Positions 43,815 to 53,019 of a stretch of DNA of 64,000 nt are shown here, one piece after another. Position numbers and translations under genes: made by a program. Source of the stretch: an uncultured Clostridia bacterium. GTDB taxonomy: Bacteria; Bacillota; Clostridia; Oscillospirales; Ruminococcaceae. Positions within the stretch are counted from its first letter, which is position 1. Each line of letters begins with the position of its first letter. The notes below the pieces were generated by a model. It saw only the letters and a program-made list of their open reading frames with translations, did no database searches and had not been told where the DNA came from. Where the stretch lies: assembly GCA_947624555.1 (NCBI GenBank), contig CANQKW010000002.1, forward strand, positions 1 through 64,000. Reading direction: 5' to 3'.

Positions 43815-43867
43815 ACGCTGCGAGAATGTTTCCCCGGCAAATTCTGAGCTTTATGGAGGAAAAAATT

Positions 43868-44584
43868 ATGGAAATCATAACACTTGACAAGGAACTTAAT
43901 TCTCTGGCATATCACGGCAGAGGAATTGTTATAGGAAGAAAAGGCAGCAAGGCGGTTATTGCGTATTTCATTATGGGACGCAGCGAGAACAGCCGCAACC
44001 GAATTTTCGTTTCGGACGGCGACGGAATTCGCACGCAGGCGTTCGACGAGAGCAAAATGACCGATCCGCACCTTATAATTTATTCGCCTGTGCGTGTTCT
44101 GGGCAATAAGACCATCGTCACCAACGGCGACCAGACAGATACGATTTACAGCCTTATGGACAAACAGCAGAGCTTTGAACAGTCGCTGCGTACCCGTGAA
44201 TTTGAGGACGACAAGCCGAATTTCACCCCCAGAATTTCGGGAATTGTACATATCGAGGGCGGCTCTGTGAATTATGCGATGTCAATTCTGAAGAGTGCAA
44301 ACGGCGACCCCTCTTCGTGCAGAAGATTTACTTTTGCTTACAGCAATCCGAAAGACGGCGAGGGCAGCTTTATTCACACCTATGCAGGCGATGAAACGAA
44401 CGGCAGACTTCCGAGCTTTGTCGGCGAGCCGAAAGAGGTCGTTATACCCGATATGACGCTTGACGAGTTTACAGATTTCGTGTGGAGCAATCTCAACGCT
44501 GACAACAAAGTGTCGCTTTTCACGAGATTTATCGACATTGAAACGGGAAAATTCGACAGCAGGATAGTAAATAAAAACAAGTGA
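43868..44584 (+). CDS. IMP cyclohydrolase (PurO type)
   Basis: 238 residues. It closes the ring of FAICAR to give IMP. The sequence belongs to the archaeal-type PurO/IMP_cyclohyd family (PF07826): LAYHGRGIVIGRKG, AYFIMGRSENSRNRIF, HLIIYSPVR, GNKTIVTNGDQTDTI. The start is the ATG 7 bases after GGAGG. Together with the AICARFT at 45382 it replaces the two halves of usual bifunctional PurH. Confidence 0.9.
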   Translation: MEIITLDKELNSLAYHGRGIVIGRKGSKAVIAYFIMGRSENSRNRIFVSDGDGIRTQAFDESKMTDPHLIIYSPVRVLGNKTIVTNGDQTDTIYSLMDKQQSFEQSLRTREFEDDKPNFTPRISGIVHIEGGSVNYAMSILKSANGDPSSCRRFTFAYSNPKDGEGSFIHTYAGDETNGRLPSFVGEPKEVVIPDMTLDEFTDFVWSNLNADNKVSLFTRFIDIETGKFDSRIVNKNK

Positions 44585-44591
44585 GGCAGTT

Positions 44592-45107
44592 ATGAGCGAA
44601 TTTAAATATCACCCGTATCCCGTTTCAACAGGCGCATTTATGCACGATAAAACCGTTCAGTGCTATTGCTGTAAAGAACAGACGGGAATTTATTACACAG
44701 GTCCGTTTTACTCGGAGGAAAATGTTGATTTTCTTTGCCCGAAATGCATTTCGAGCGGTTTAGCGGCAAAGGTTTTTAACGGTTCGTTTCAGGACGAGGC
44801 GAGTGTGGACGAAGTTTCCGACCCTAAAAAGCTTGACGAGCTGGTACACAGAAATCCCGGCTATCACGGTTATCAGCAGGAATATTGGCTTGCGTGCTGC
44901 GACGATTTCTGCGCGTTCAGAGGCTGTGTCGACTGGGAAATACTCGAAGAGCTCGGCATAACAAAAGAAGTCGAGGAAACCTACCGCAGCGACGTTTGTA
45001 TGCTGCCTTTTGAGCAGGCAAAAGAGATGCTCCAAAACGGCGGTGACGGGTATCTTTTTACCTGTTTGCATTGTGGGAAGAATTACTTGTACATCGAAGT
45101 TGACTGA
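44592..45107 (+). CDS. CbrC-family (UPF0167) protein
   Basis: 171 residues. Family motifs are FKYHPYPVSTGAF, QCYCCKEQTGIYY (first Cys pair), DFLCPKCISSG, PGYHGYQQEYWLACCDDFC, and a late HCGKNYLY. The Cys pairs suggest zinc binding. E. coli CbrC was named from a colicin-tolerance phenotype, but its biochemical role is unknown. It starts 7 bases after purO and so rides in the purine operon. Confidence 0.82.
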   Translation: MSEFKYHPYPVSTGAFMHDKTVQCYCCKEQTGIYYTGPFYSEENVDFLCPKCISSGLAAKVFNGSFQDEASVDEVSDPKKLDELVHRNPGYHGYQQEYWLACCDDFCAFRGCVDWEILEELGITKEVEETYRSDVCMLPFEQAKEMLQNGGDGYLFTCLHCGKNYLYIEVD

Positions 45108-45115
45108 GGTGTTTT

Positions 45116-45298
45116 ATGGAGCTTATCTGCAAGGCAAGCGCAAAATATGCGCCGCTTATGAATGACGTGTGCGAGCCGCTTTTCGAGCTGTTAAGACAAC
45201 AGTCTGCGCTTGAAAAGGAGATTTTTGAACGCAATGAACAGCTTAACATTGAAAGGGAAAAGGCAGGCATTTCAAAAATTCGTGATGAAGCCTGTTGA
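45116..45298 (+). CDS. Small hypothetical protein (60 aa)
   Basis: It starts at ATG 5 bases after GAGGTG, directly after the CbrC-type gene, and encodes a helical, charged 60-residue protein (MELICKASAKYAPLMNDVCE ... ERNEQLNIEREKAG). No family is recognised. Its last 65 bases overlap a second small frame, which may instead be its continuation if a frameshift is present. Confidence 0.5.
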   Translation: MELICKASAKYAPLMNDVCEPLFELLRQQSALEKEIFERNEQLNIEREKAGISKIRDEAC

Positions 45299-45371
45299 CG
45301 GAAAATGGCTTGTTGACGGGATGTATTACGGTTTTGAAGGCAAAAGCAGCTGGTATATACATAATTTTTAA
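45234..45371 (+). CDS. Small overlapping frame (45 aa)
   Basis: ATG at 45234 opens 45 codons in another frame: MNSLTLKGKRQAFQKF then VDGKWLVDGMYYGFEGKSSW. The second half looks like a real folded segment. There is a weak AAAGGAG 14 bases upstream. It overlaps the 60-residue gene and ends 10 bases before the AICARFT start. It is either a separate gene, translationally coupled, or the tail of the preceding one after a frameshift. Confidence 0.4.
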   Translation: MNSLTLKGKRQAFQKFVMKPVDGKWLVDGMYYGFEGKSSWYIHNF

Positions 45372-45381
45372 GGAGGACAAT

Positions 45382-46560
45382 ATGAACGAACTTGAGCTTA
45401 AATACGGCTGTAACCCCAATCAAAAGCCGTCAAGGATTTTTATGGAAAACGGCAAGGCGCTGCCTATCGAAGTACTTAACGGCAAACCGGGTTATATCAA
45501 CTTTTTGGACGCTTTTAACGGCTGGCAGCTCGTAAAAGAGCTTAAAGCGGCAACGGGAAAGCCTGCTGCGACTTCTTTCAAGCACGTTTCGCCTGCGGGC
45601 GCTGCTATAGGACTTCCGCTGACCGAGACGCTTGCTAAAATTTATTGGGTAGACGATCTGGGCGAGCTTTCTCCTCTTGCCTGCGCTTATGCAAGAGCAA
45701 GAGGCGCAGACAGAATGTCCAGTTTCGGAGATTTTATTGCGCTTTCGGACGTGTGCGATGTTTCTACCGCAAGAATTATTCAGCGTGAGGTGTCCGACGG
45801 AGTAATCGCTCCCGGATATGACAAGGACGCACTTGAAATATTGAAATCCAAAAGAAAAGGCACTTACAATATCATAAAAATCGACCCCGATTATGTTCCC
45901 GAGCAGACAGAGCGCAAGCAGGTCTACGGAATAACCTTTGAGCAGGGCAGAAACGAGCTTGTGATAAACGACGAGCTGTTTGCAAACCGTCCTACGAAGA
46001 ATAAGGACATCCCGAAGAGCGCACTTGACGACCTTGCGCTTGCGCTTATCACGCTTAAATATACACAGTCAAATTCCGTGGCATTCGTTTCAAACGGACA
46101 GGCTATCGGTATAGGCGCAGGACAGCAGAGCCGTATTCACTGCACTCGTCTTGCAGGCACAAAGGCGGACAACTGGTATCTCCGCCAATCTCCTGTTGTT
46201 ATGGAATTGCAGTTTGTTGACGATATAAAGCGTGCAGACCGTGACAATGCTATCGACCTCTATATCGGCGACGATTATATGGACGTTTTAGCCGAGGGAG
46301 AGTGGCAGAAAATTTTCAGGATAAAGCCTGAAATCTTCACCAAAGAAGAAAAACGCAAGTGGCTTGATACAATGACAGATACGGCGCTGGGTTCGGACGC
46401 ATTTTTCCCGTTCGGCGATAATATTGAAAGAGCGCATAAGAGCGGTGTAAAGTATATCGCACAGCCCGGCGGTTCAATTCGTGACGATAATGTAATAGGA
46501 GTGTGCGACAAGTACGGAATTGCAATGGCATTCACGGGGATACGTCTGTTCCACCACTGA
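45382..46560 (+). CDS. AICAR transformylase (stand-alone PurH C-terminal domain)
   Basis: 392 residues. It formylates AICAR to FAICAR with 10-formyl-THF. Motifs are ELKYGCNPNQKPSRIFM, ATSFKHVSPAGAAIGLPL (the KHVxPxG loop), ARARGADRMSSFGDFIALSD, IGIGAGQQSRIHCTRLAG, SDAFFPFGDNI and IAQPGGSIRDDNVI. The N-terminal MGS-like IMP cyclohydrolase domain of ordinary PurH is missing; PurO at 43868 supplies that step. The ATG follows AAGGAGG by 6 bases; a longer open frame upstream is not used. Confidence 0.94.
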   Translation: MNELELKYGCNPNQKPSRIFMENGKALPIEVLNGKPGYINFLDAFNGWQLVKELKAATGKPAATSFKHVSPAGAAIGLPLTETLAKIYWVDDLGELSPLACAYARARGADRMSSFGDFIALSDVCDVSTARIIQREVSDGVIAPGYDKDALEILKSKRKGTYNIIKIDPDYVPEQTERKQVYGITFEQGRNELVINDELFANRPTKNKDIPKSALDDLALALITLKYTQSNSVAFVSNGQAIGIGAGQQSRIHCTRLAGTKADNWYLRQSPVVMELQFVDDIKRADRDNAIDLYIGDDYMDVLAEGEWQKIFRIKPEIFTKEEKRKWLDTMTDTALGSDAFFPFGDNIERAHKSGVKYIAQPGGSIRDDNVIGVCDKYGIAMAFTGIRLFHH

Positions 46561-46649
46561 TAATTTCACATTAAAAACAGAAAAAATTTGCCGTCCGTAT
46601 GGTGAAAAAGAGCAAATTAAGGTCATATAAACAGGGGAGGATATAGTCA

Positions 46650-48095
46650 ATGGTTTTTTCGGATTTGTTTTTTCTCTACATTTTTTTACCTGCCTTTATA
46701 TTGTTGTACTGTATTTCCAGAAAAATAGACTCAAATATTTTCAAAAATAAAATTCACAGCAAAGCAAATTCTCTCGTGTCAAATTATGTTTTGATCATAT
46801 TTTCTCTGTTTTTCTACTCGTGGGGCGAACCGATTTATATTTTTCTGATGATAGGCAGCGTTTTTGTAAATTATATAATCGGCGGACTTATCACAAGAAA
46901 GAAAACCTCGTCAAAGGCGGCTCTCGTGGTCGGACTGGTTTTCAATATTTCGGTCATAGGTGTATTTAAATACGCAAATCTTCTCGTTGATACGCTGAAT
47001 TTGTTCGGAAACAGCTTTGAACGCCCCATAAGCGAATTTCCGATAGGAATAAGCTTTTTCATATTTCAGTCGATGTCTTATCTTATTGATGTTTACAGAC
47101 GTGACGTTCCGCCGCAGAGAAATTTCTTCTCGCTTTTGCTTTATATTTCGCTTTTCCCACAGCTTATTGCAGGTCCTATCGTAAGATATTCGACAATTGC
47201 AGAAGAGATTTCTACCCGTCATATTTCCATTGGCGATATTGCGGACGGTTCTTTCAGGTTTCTTGTGGGACTGGGAAAAAAAGTAATTCTTGCAAATCAG
47301 CTTTCGGTAATAACAAGCCAGTTTCTTGACGGCGACCTCGACAAATTATCCGTAGGAGTTGCCTGGATAGCGTTAATAGCCTATACGTTTCAGATTTATT
47401 TTGATTTTTCGGGTTATTCCGATATGGCAATAGGTCTGGGAAGGTGTATGGGATTTCATTTCAACGAAAATTTCGACCACCCGTACATTTCCTCGACAAT
47501 AACGGAATTCTGGAGAAGATGGCATATTTCTCTCGGAACGTTTTTCAGAGATTATGTCTACATTCCTCTCGGAGGAAACAGAAAGCATCAGCCGTTCAAT
47601 ATAATGGTAGTATGGTTTTTAACGGGACTTTGGCACGGCGCATCGTGGAATTTCGTCCTTTGGGGAGTTTATTTCGGCATAATAGTAATGCTGGAGAAAT
47701 ATACAATTCTTAAAGTCAAGGACAAAATACCTAAGTTTTTCCTGCATATTTACAGCATTTTTTTGATTGTATTCGGTTGGGCTTTGTTTTATTTCGAGGA
47801 TTTCGGAAGATTGGGAAAGTTCATAGGAATACTCTTCGGAAATGCACAAGCAGGTTGGGATTTCCTTGCTCAGAATACGCTTATGGGCAATCTTGTGCTG
47901 CTGATTGCTTGTGTGGTATTCTCTCTTCCGATTAAAAATATTGTCAGCAAGCTTTATACGAAATCTTTGGACAGCAGTGGGGCAGCAGGTTTGATGTGCG
48001 TAGGCAAGGTAAGCTGTGCGGTGGTTTTGCTGCTTGTGAGTACGGTTTTGCTCGTAGGAAACACTGCAAATCCGTTTTTGTATCTGAGAACTTGA
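46650..48095 (+). CDS. MBOAT-family O-acyltransferase (AlgI/DltB-like)
   Basis: 481 residues with about eleven membrane spans. Signature segments are FPIGISFFIFQSMSYLIDVY, LFPQLIAGPIVRY, FDFSGYSDMAIGLGR, ITEFWRRWHISLGTFFRDYV and GLWHGASWNF, the last with the catalytic His. It passes acyl groups, usually acetyl, across the membrane onto a surface polymer. The ATG follows GGGGAGG by 8 bases. The DHHW gene 13 bases downstream is its likely partner. Confidence 0.93.
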   Translation: MVFSDLFFLYIFLPAFILLYCISRKIDSNIFKNKIHSKANSLVSNYVLIIFSLFFYSWGEPIYIFLMIGSVFVNYIIGGLITRKKTSSKAALVVGLVFNISVIGVFKYANLLVDTLNLFGNSFERPISEFPIGISFFIFQSMSYLIDVYRRDVPPQRNFFSLLLYISLFPQLIAGPIVRYSTIAEEISTRHISIGDIADGSFRFLVGLGKKVILANQLSVITSQFLDGDLDKLSVGVAWIALIAYTFQIYFDFSGYSDMAIGLGRCMGFHFNENFDHPYISSTITEFWRRWHISLGTFFRDYVYIPLGGNRKHQPFNIMVVWFLTGLWHGASWNFVLWGVYFGIIVMLEKYTILKVKDKIPKFFLHIYSIFLIVFGWALFYFEDFGRLGKFIGILFGNAQAGWDFLAQNTLMGNLVLLIACVVFSLPIKNIVSKLYTKSLDSSGAAGLMCVGKVSCAVVLLLVSTVLLVGNTANPFLYLRT

Positions 48096-48108
48096 GAAAG
48101 GGGAAAGT

Positions 48109-49629
48109 ATGAGTAACAAAAGCAAAAATAAAAAGTATACCGTACCTAAGAGGACAGCCCGTCAATATAAAACAGATATTGCGTTTGTTTCGTCTGTTGT
48201 GGGCATTTTTACGCTTGCGGCGCTTTGCCTTATCATTCTTCCAAGGACGAATTACAGCGAAACGGAAAGACGCGAGCTTACAAAATATCCCGAATTTACA
48301 ATGGAAGAATATTTCAGCGGAGAATATGCCGAAACTGTTTCAAAATGGTTCTCCGATACTGTACCGCAGCGTGACGCAATTATGGAAATATCCGCCGCTA
48401 TCCAGAAAATTAAGGGTTTCAAGCAGAATAATATTGAACTGCACGGCGTCGGCGGATTAGATAAGGTCGATGACGACAATTCTGATGTTTCAGCTCCCGA
48501 TACGTCAAAACCGACGGAAAGCACTCCTGTTGAAAGTCAGCCTGTTACGTCAGAACCTATCGAGGATACGGAAAAAACTTCTTCGGACACCTCTCTTGAC
48601 ACATCAAACGAGGAAATAAAAGACCCCGGAATAAATAATAATGATCCGGCAGGGAATATTGAGATAAATAACGCAAACGGCGTTGCTGTTGTCGGTACTC
48701 GTGCTCTTATGATGTATGGAAGTAATCCCGGTATGCAGGTAAATTACGCAAATGTACTGAATAAATTCAAAGCGGCTTTGCCTGACGTGAACGTGTACTG
48801 TATGCTCGTACCGACAGCCTGTGAGTTTTACAGTCCCCCTGAGCTTGACGGGTACCACAGCAGCCAGCTTAAAGCTATCAATAATGTTTCGTCAAATCTC
48901 GTAAACGTAAAGAATATCGACGTGTATACGCCCCTTGCAAATCACGTTTCGGAGGATATTTACCTCAGAACCGACCACCATTGGGCTCCTTTGGGAGCGT
49001 ATTATGCGGCAGAGGCTTTCGCAAAGGCGGCAGGAGTGCCGTTCTACGACCTTTCGCATTATAATAGGGTAGTAAATAAGAACTTCTGCGGCTCAATGTA
49101 CGGTTATTCAAACTATAATGTTACCCTTAAAAACAATCCCGAGGATTTCGTCTATTATAAGCCGAAAGACATTGAATACACTGCCACGTATTACAATTAT
49201 ATGCTGGATGAAAACTGGGATGTCGTGGGCGCATATGACCCGTATGACGCCTCGTTCTTCATAGATTACGGCGACAACGGCGGAAATAATTACTGCACGT
49301 TTATGGGCGGCGACGCAAAAATAGTGCACGTAAAGACGAATGCAGGCACGGGAAGAAAGCTCGCCATATTCAAGGACAGCTACGGAAATGCAGTTCCGGG
49401 TTATCTGTTTGGTTCATTTGATGATATTTACGTGCTTGATCTGCGTTATTTCACATATAACGGCGTCAGCTTTATGAAAAAACACGGCATAACCGACCTG
49501 CTCTTTGCAAACAACATCTTCACGGCAGGAGATTCGGGAAAAATCAATTCTTACGAAGAAATTCTCGTGCAGAATGACAACGATATGTTCAAGATGTACT
49601 ACGAAGAATTTGAAATTACGAATAACTGA
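48109..49629 (+). CDS. DHHW-family surface protein (AlgJ/AlgX-like partner)
   Basis: 506 residues. A single N-terminal membrane anchor (FVSSVVGIFTLAALCLIILP, about 24-45) leads to an extracellular region with a Ser/Thr/Asp-rich linker (about 125-185) and a catalytic domain with RTDHHWAPLGAYYAA (DHHW motif), PTACEFY and FKDSYGNAVPGYL (GDS-like Ser). DHHW proteins are SGNH/AlgX-like and usually follow an MBOAT gene; together they O-acetylate an exported glycan or teichoic acid. The glycan here is unknown. Confidence 0.87.
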   Translation: MSNKSKNKKYTVPKRTARQYKTDIAFVSSVVGIFTLAALCLIILPRTNYSETERRELTKYPEFTMEEYFSGEYAETVSKWFSDTVPQRDAIMEISAAIQKIKGFKQNNIELHGVGGLDKVDDDNSDVSAPDTSKPTESTPVESQPVTSEPIEDTEKTSSDTSLDTSNEEIKDPGINNNDPAGNIEINNANGVAVVGTRALMMYGSNPGMQVNYANVLNKFKAALPDVNVYCMLVPTACEFYSPPELDGYHSSQLKAINNVSSNLVNVKNIDVYTPLANHVSEDIYLRTDHHWAPLGAYYAAEAFAKAAGVPFYDLSHYNRVVNKNFCGSMYGYSNYNVTLKNNPEDFVYYKPKDIEYTATYYNYMLDENWDVVGAYDPYDASFFIDYGDNGGNNYCTFMGGDAKIVHVKTNAGTGRKLAIFKDSYGNAVPGYLFGSFDDIYVLDLRYFTYNGVSFMKKHGITDLLFANNIFTAGDSGKINSYEEILVQNDNDMFKMYYEEFEITNN

Positions 49630-49640
49630 TATAAAAAAAT

Positions 49641-49671
49641 CGGCACAGTTTTAAATTGTGCCGTTTTTTTT
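49641..49671. terminator. Bidirectional intrinsic terminator
   Basis: CGGCACA and TGTGCCG pair around a 9-base AT loop, followed rightward by eight T and leftward by a T-rich run. It separates the convergent DHHW and gdhA genes. Confidence 0.88.
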
Positions 49672-49684
49672 GATTTTCCGAGTT

Positions 49685-51130
<1,446 letters not shown>

Positions 51131-51139
51131 TCAGAAAAA

Positions 51140-51177
51140 TGCACAACTTTTGTGCACTGCGCACAATTGATATGTGC
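51140..51177. promoter_or_regulatory. Paired inverted repeats upstream of gdhA
   Basis: TGCACAA-CTT-TTGTGCA (51140-51156) and GCACA-ATTGATA-TGTGC (51161-51177) are two dyads about 21 bases apart, starting 28 bases upstream of the gdhA -35 box. The place and helical phasing fit a dimeric activator. The binder is unknown; nitrogen control is a guess from the target gene. Confidence 0.5.
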
Positions 51178-51353
51178 TTGAATTATAAAACAGTTACAAA
51201 AAATCATCGTTTTTCTTCTTTGAAATGAAACAAGATGAAAAATAAACTTGCACTTTGCAGAATTTTGCAGGATTATTTTCCGCAATAAAAACTTCCTGCT
51301 GTAATGAGGAATAAATTACCTTTTATTTTCGTATAATTTTCACATATTTTCAC
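51178..51353. other. AT-rich intergenic stretch, nothing recognised
   Basis: The gap between gdhA and the M23 gene is 418 bases. Apart from the gdhA promoter, the paired dyads and the rightward promoter at 51354, this part is AT-rich with no reading frame having a ribosome site, no hairpin with a T-run, and no RNA motif that I recognise. Confidence 0.5.
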
Positions 51354-51382
51354 TTGACAAGCCTTGAAAAAAGGAGTATAAT
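51354..51382 (+). promoter_or_regulatory. Promoter of the M23 hydrolase gene
   Basis: TTGACA, a 17-base spacer, TATAAT, leaving a leader of about 67 bases. Confidence 0.8.
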
Positions 51383-51455
51383 ATGGATGTATACGGCGAA
51401 TTATACCGAATATAAGGGGAATTTTTACATAGTTGACGAAAGGGTAAGGATTGTT

Positions 51456-52835
51456 ATGGGGAAAATAAAAAAGAAAACATCGTTCCTTGCAAGAGTCTGC
51501 GCAGTCGTCTGCACTGCGGCGCTGCTTGTTCTTCCGTCGGACGGGGCGACGGGCAAAAACGCTTACGGCAGTTCGGCTATGGGCGATCTTCAGGCTCAGA
51601 TTGATAAGCTGCAAAAGGAAAATGCTGACAGACAAAGCCAGATAGAAAATCTCGACAGCAGCATAAAAGATAATGAAGAGACAATGGGGCTTGTAAGCGA
51701 CCATATAGACGGTGTAAATGACGAAATTACCAAATACGGTCAGCTTATAATCGCCAAACAGGAAAATATAAATGCCAAAAAGAGCGAAATAGCTGCCGTT
51801 GAGGAAAAAATCACCCAAAAAGAACAGGAAATCGAAGAGAAAAATTCCGATATAGCAGAAATGCAGGCTCAGAACAAGAGAAATCTCGAAAAGTTTTCAA
51901 AGCTTGCGAGAGCGCTCTATATGACGGACGCATCAAGCACTCTTCCTATTCTTAACGGTTCGGACGATTGGTACAATTACTATGTTTATTCGGATGTTGT
52001 GAAAAATATAAGCGGTCAGAACGTTAAGTTTATGAAAGATCTTCTGAGTTCTATCGACGAACAGGAGCAGATGATAAAAGACCTGAATGCCGAAATTGAC
52101 GGTCTTGAACAGGATAAGAAAGATCTCCAGAAACAAAAAGAAGAGCTTGAGGACGAAATGACGGCTCTTGAAGGAGAAAAAACCGACCTTGAAAGCTATG
52201 CGTCACAGCAGAAAAATTACCTTTACGGACTTGCCGCTGAAAATGAAAGCCTGAAGGATAAAATTGACGGTCTGGAGTATGATATTTCGGTTTCAAACAG
52301 CAAGCTCGACGCTCTCGATAAGGAGCTGCAGGAGCTTATCAGAAAGGCACAGCAGGACGGCACGGGAAGTCAGATAGCATATACGGACGGTTTCAGGTGG
52401 CCGCTTGAACCGCAGTTCCATTACATAATCACATATTTCGGCTGGGACAATAATTTTGGCGGAAGAAATCACGGCGGTATCGACATAATCGGTTCGAGCG
52501 TTTCCATAAGCAGCGCAAATATTTACGCAGCACAGTCGGGTACGGTCATCAAGGTGTCCAACACCTGTCCTCACGACTACGGAAAGTACTATTCCTGCGG
52601 CTGCGGCGGCGGTTGGGGCAATTACATAATAATTGACCACGGCGGCGGACTTTCCACGCTTTATGCGCATTGCCGAAAGATTTATGTGTATGAGGGTCAA
52701 CAGGTCACCAAGGGCGATGTAGTGGGACTTGTCGGTACGACAGGCTGGTCTACGGGCGAACATCTCCATTTCGAGGTGCGTGAGAACGGCTACCGCGTCG
52801 ACCCGTTGGGATACGATTATTATGACGTTTATTAA
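51456..52835 (+). CDS. Coiled-coil M23 murein hydrolase (EnvC-like)
   Basis: 459 residues. A signal peptide (RVCAVVCTAALLVLPSDG) is followed by long coiled coils (about 40-150 and 195-300) separated by a short hinge, then an M23 LytM domain (about 310-455). The zinc ligands are present: NHGGIDIIG (His, Asp) and HLHFEVRENG (HxH), so this may be an active glycyl endopeptidase-type or muramyl-peptide hydrolase rather than a dead activator. A Cys-rich insert (CPHDYGKYYSCGCGGG) interrupts the M23 domain. The ATG follows TAAGGA by 5 bases. Role: cell separation or wall growth. Confidence 0.9.
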   Translation: MGKIKKKTSFLARVCAVVCTAALLVLPSDGATGKNAYGSSAMGDLQAQIDKLQKENADRQSQIENLDSSIKDNEETMGLVSDHIDGVNDEITKYGQLIIAKQENINAKKSEIAAVEEKITQKEQEIEEKNSDIAEMQAQNKRNLEKFSKLARALYMTDASSTLPILNGSDDWYNYYVYSDVVKNISGQNVKFMKDLLSSIDEQEQMIKDLNAEIDGLEQDKKDLQKQKEELEDEMTALEGEKTDLESYASQQKNYLYGLAAENESLKDKIDGLEYDISVSNSKLDALDKELQELIRKAQQDGTGSQIAYTDGFRWPLEPQFHYIITYFGWDNNFGGRNHGGIDIIGSSVSISSANIYAAQSGTVIKVSNTCPHDYGKYYSCGCGGGWGNYIIIDHGGGLSTLYAHCRKIYVYEGQQVTKGDVVGLVGTTGWSTGEHLHFEVRENGYRVDPLGYDYYDVY

Positions 52836-52841
52836 GATTTT

Positions 52842-52872
52842 CGGGGGAACTTCGGTTTCCCCGTGCTTTTTT
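52842..52872 (+). terminator. Intrinsic terminator with UUCG tetraloop
   Basis: A 9-bp stem (CGGGGGAAC with GTTTCCCCG) closes on TTCG and is followed by TGCTTTTTT, 7 bases after the M23 stop codon. Confidence 0.88.
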
Positions 52873-52891
52873 GCAATATGTAAAATAACAC

Positions 52892-52920
52892 TTGACAAAA
52901 ATACAAGAATTTGTTATAAT
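52892..52920 (+). promoter_or_regulatory. Promoter of ilvBNC
   Basis: TTGACA, a 17-base spacer, TATAAT, about 100 bases before ilvB. Confidence 0.85.
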
Positions 52921-52949
52921 AAGAGGAACGTTAAAATCAATTGCGATTT

Positions 52950-52985
52950 CAGACTGCTTAAAGGCGGTTTTTAAGCGGCGGTCTG
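52950..52985 (+). promoter_or_regulatory. Hairpin in the ilvB leader
   Basis: GCTTAAA and TTTAAGC form an inner stem and CAGAC with GTCTG an outer stem. The leader has no T-run after it and no T-box sequence, so it is not a standard attenuator. It could stabilise the mRNA or be a protein site. Confidence 0.45.
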
Positions 52986-53019
52986 ATACAGAAAAAAGAT
53001 ATATTTTGGAGTGTGGATA

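Noticed and set aside
52950..52985. T-box or classical attenuator before ilvB
   Set aside because: No T-box motif, no codon-rich leader peptide, and no T-run after the hairpin.
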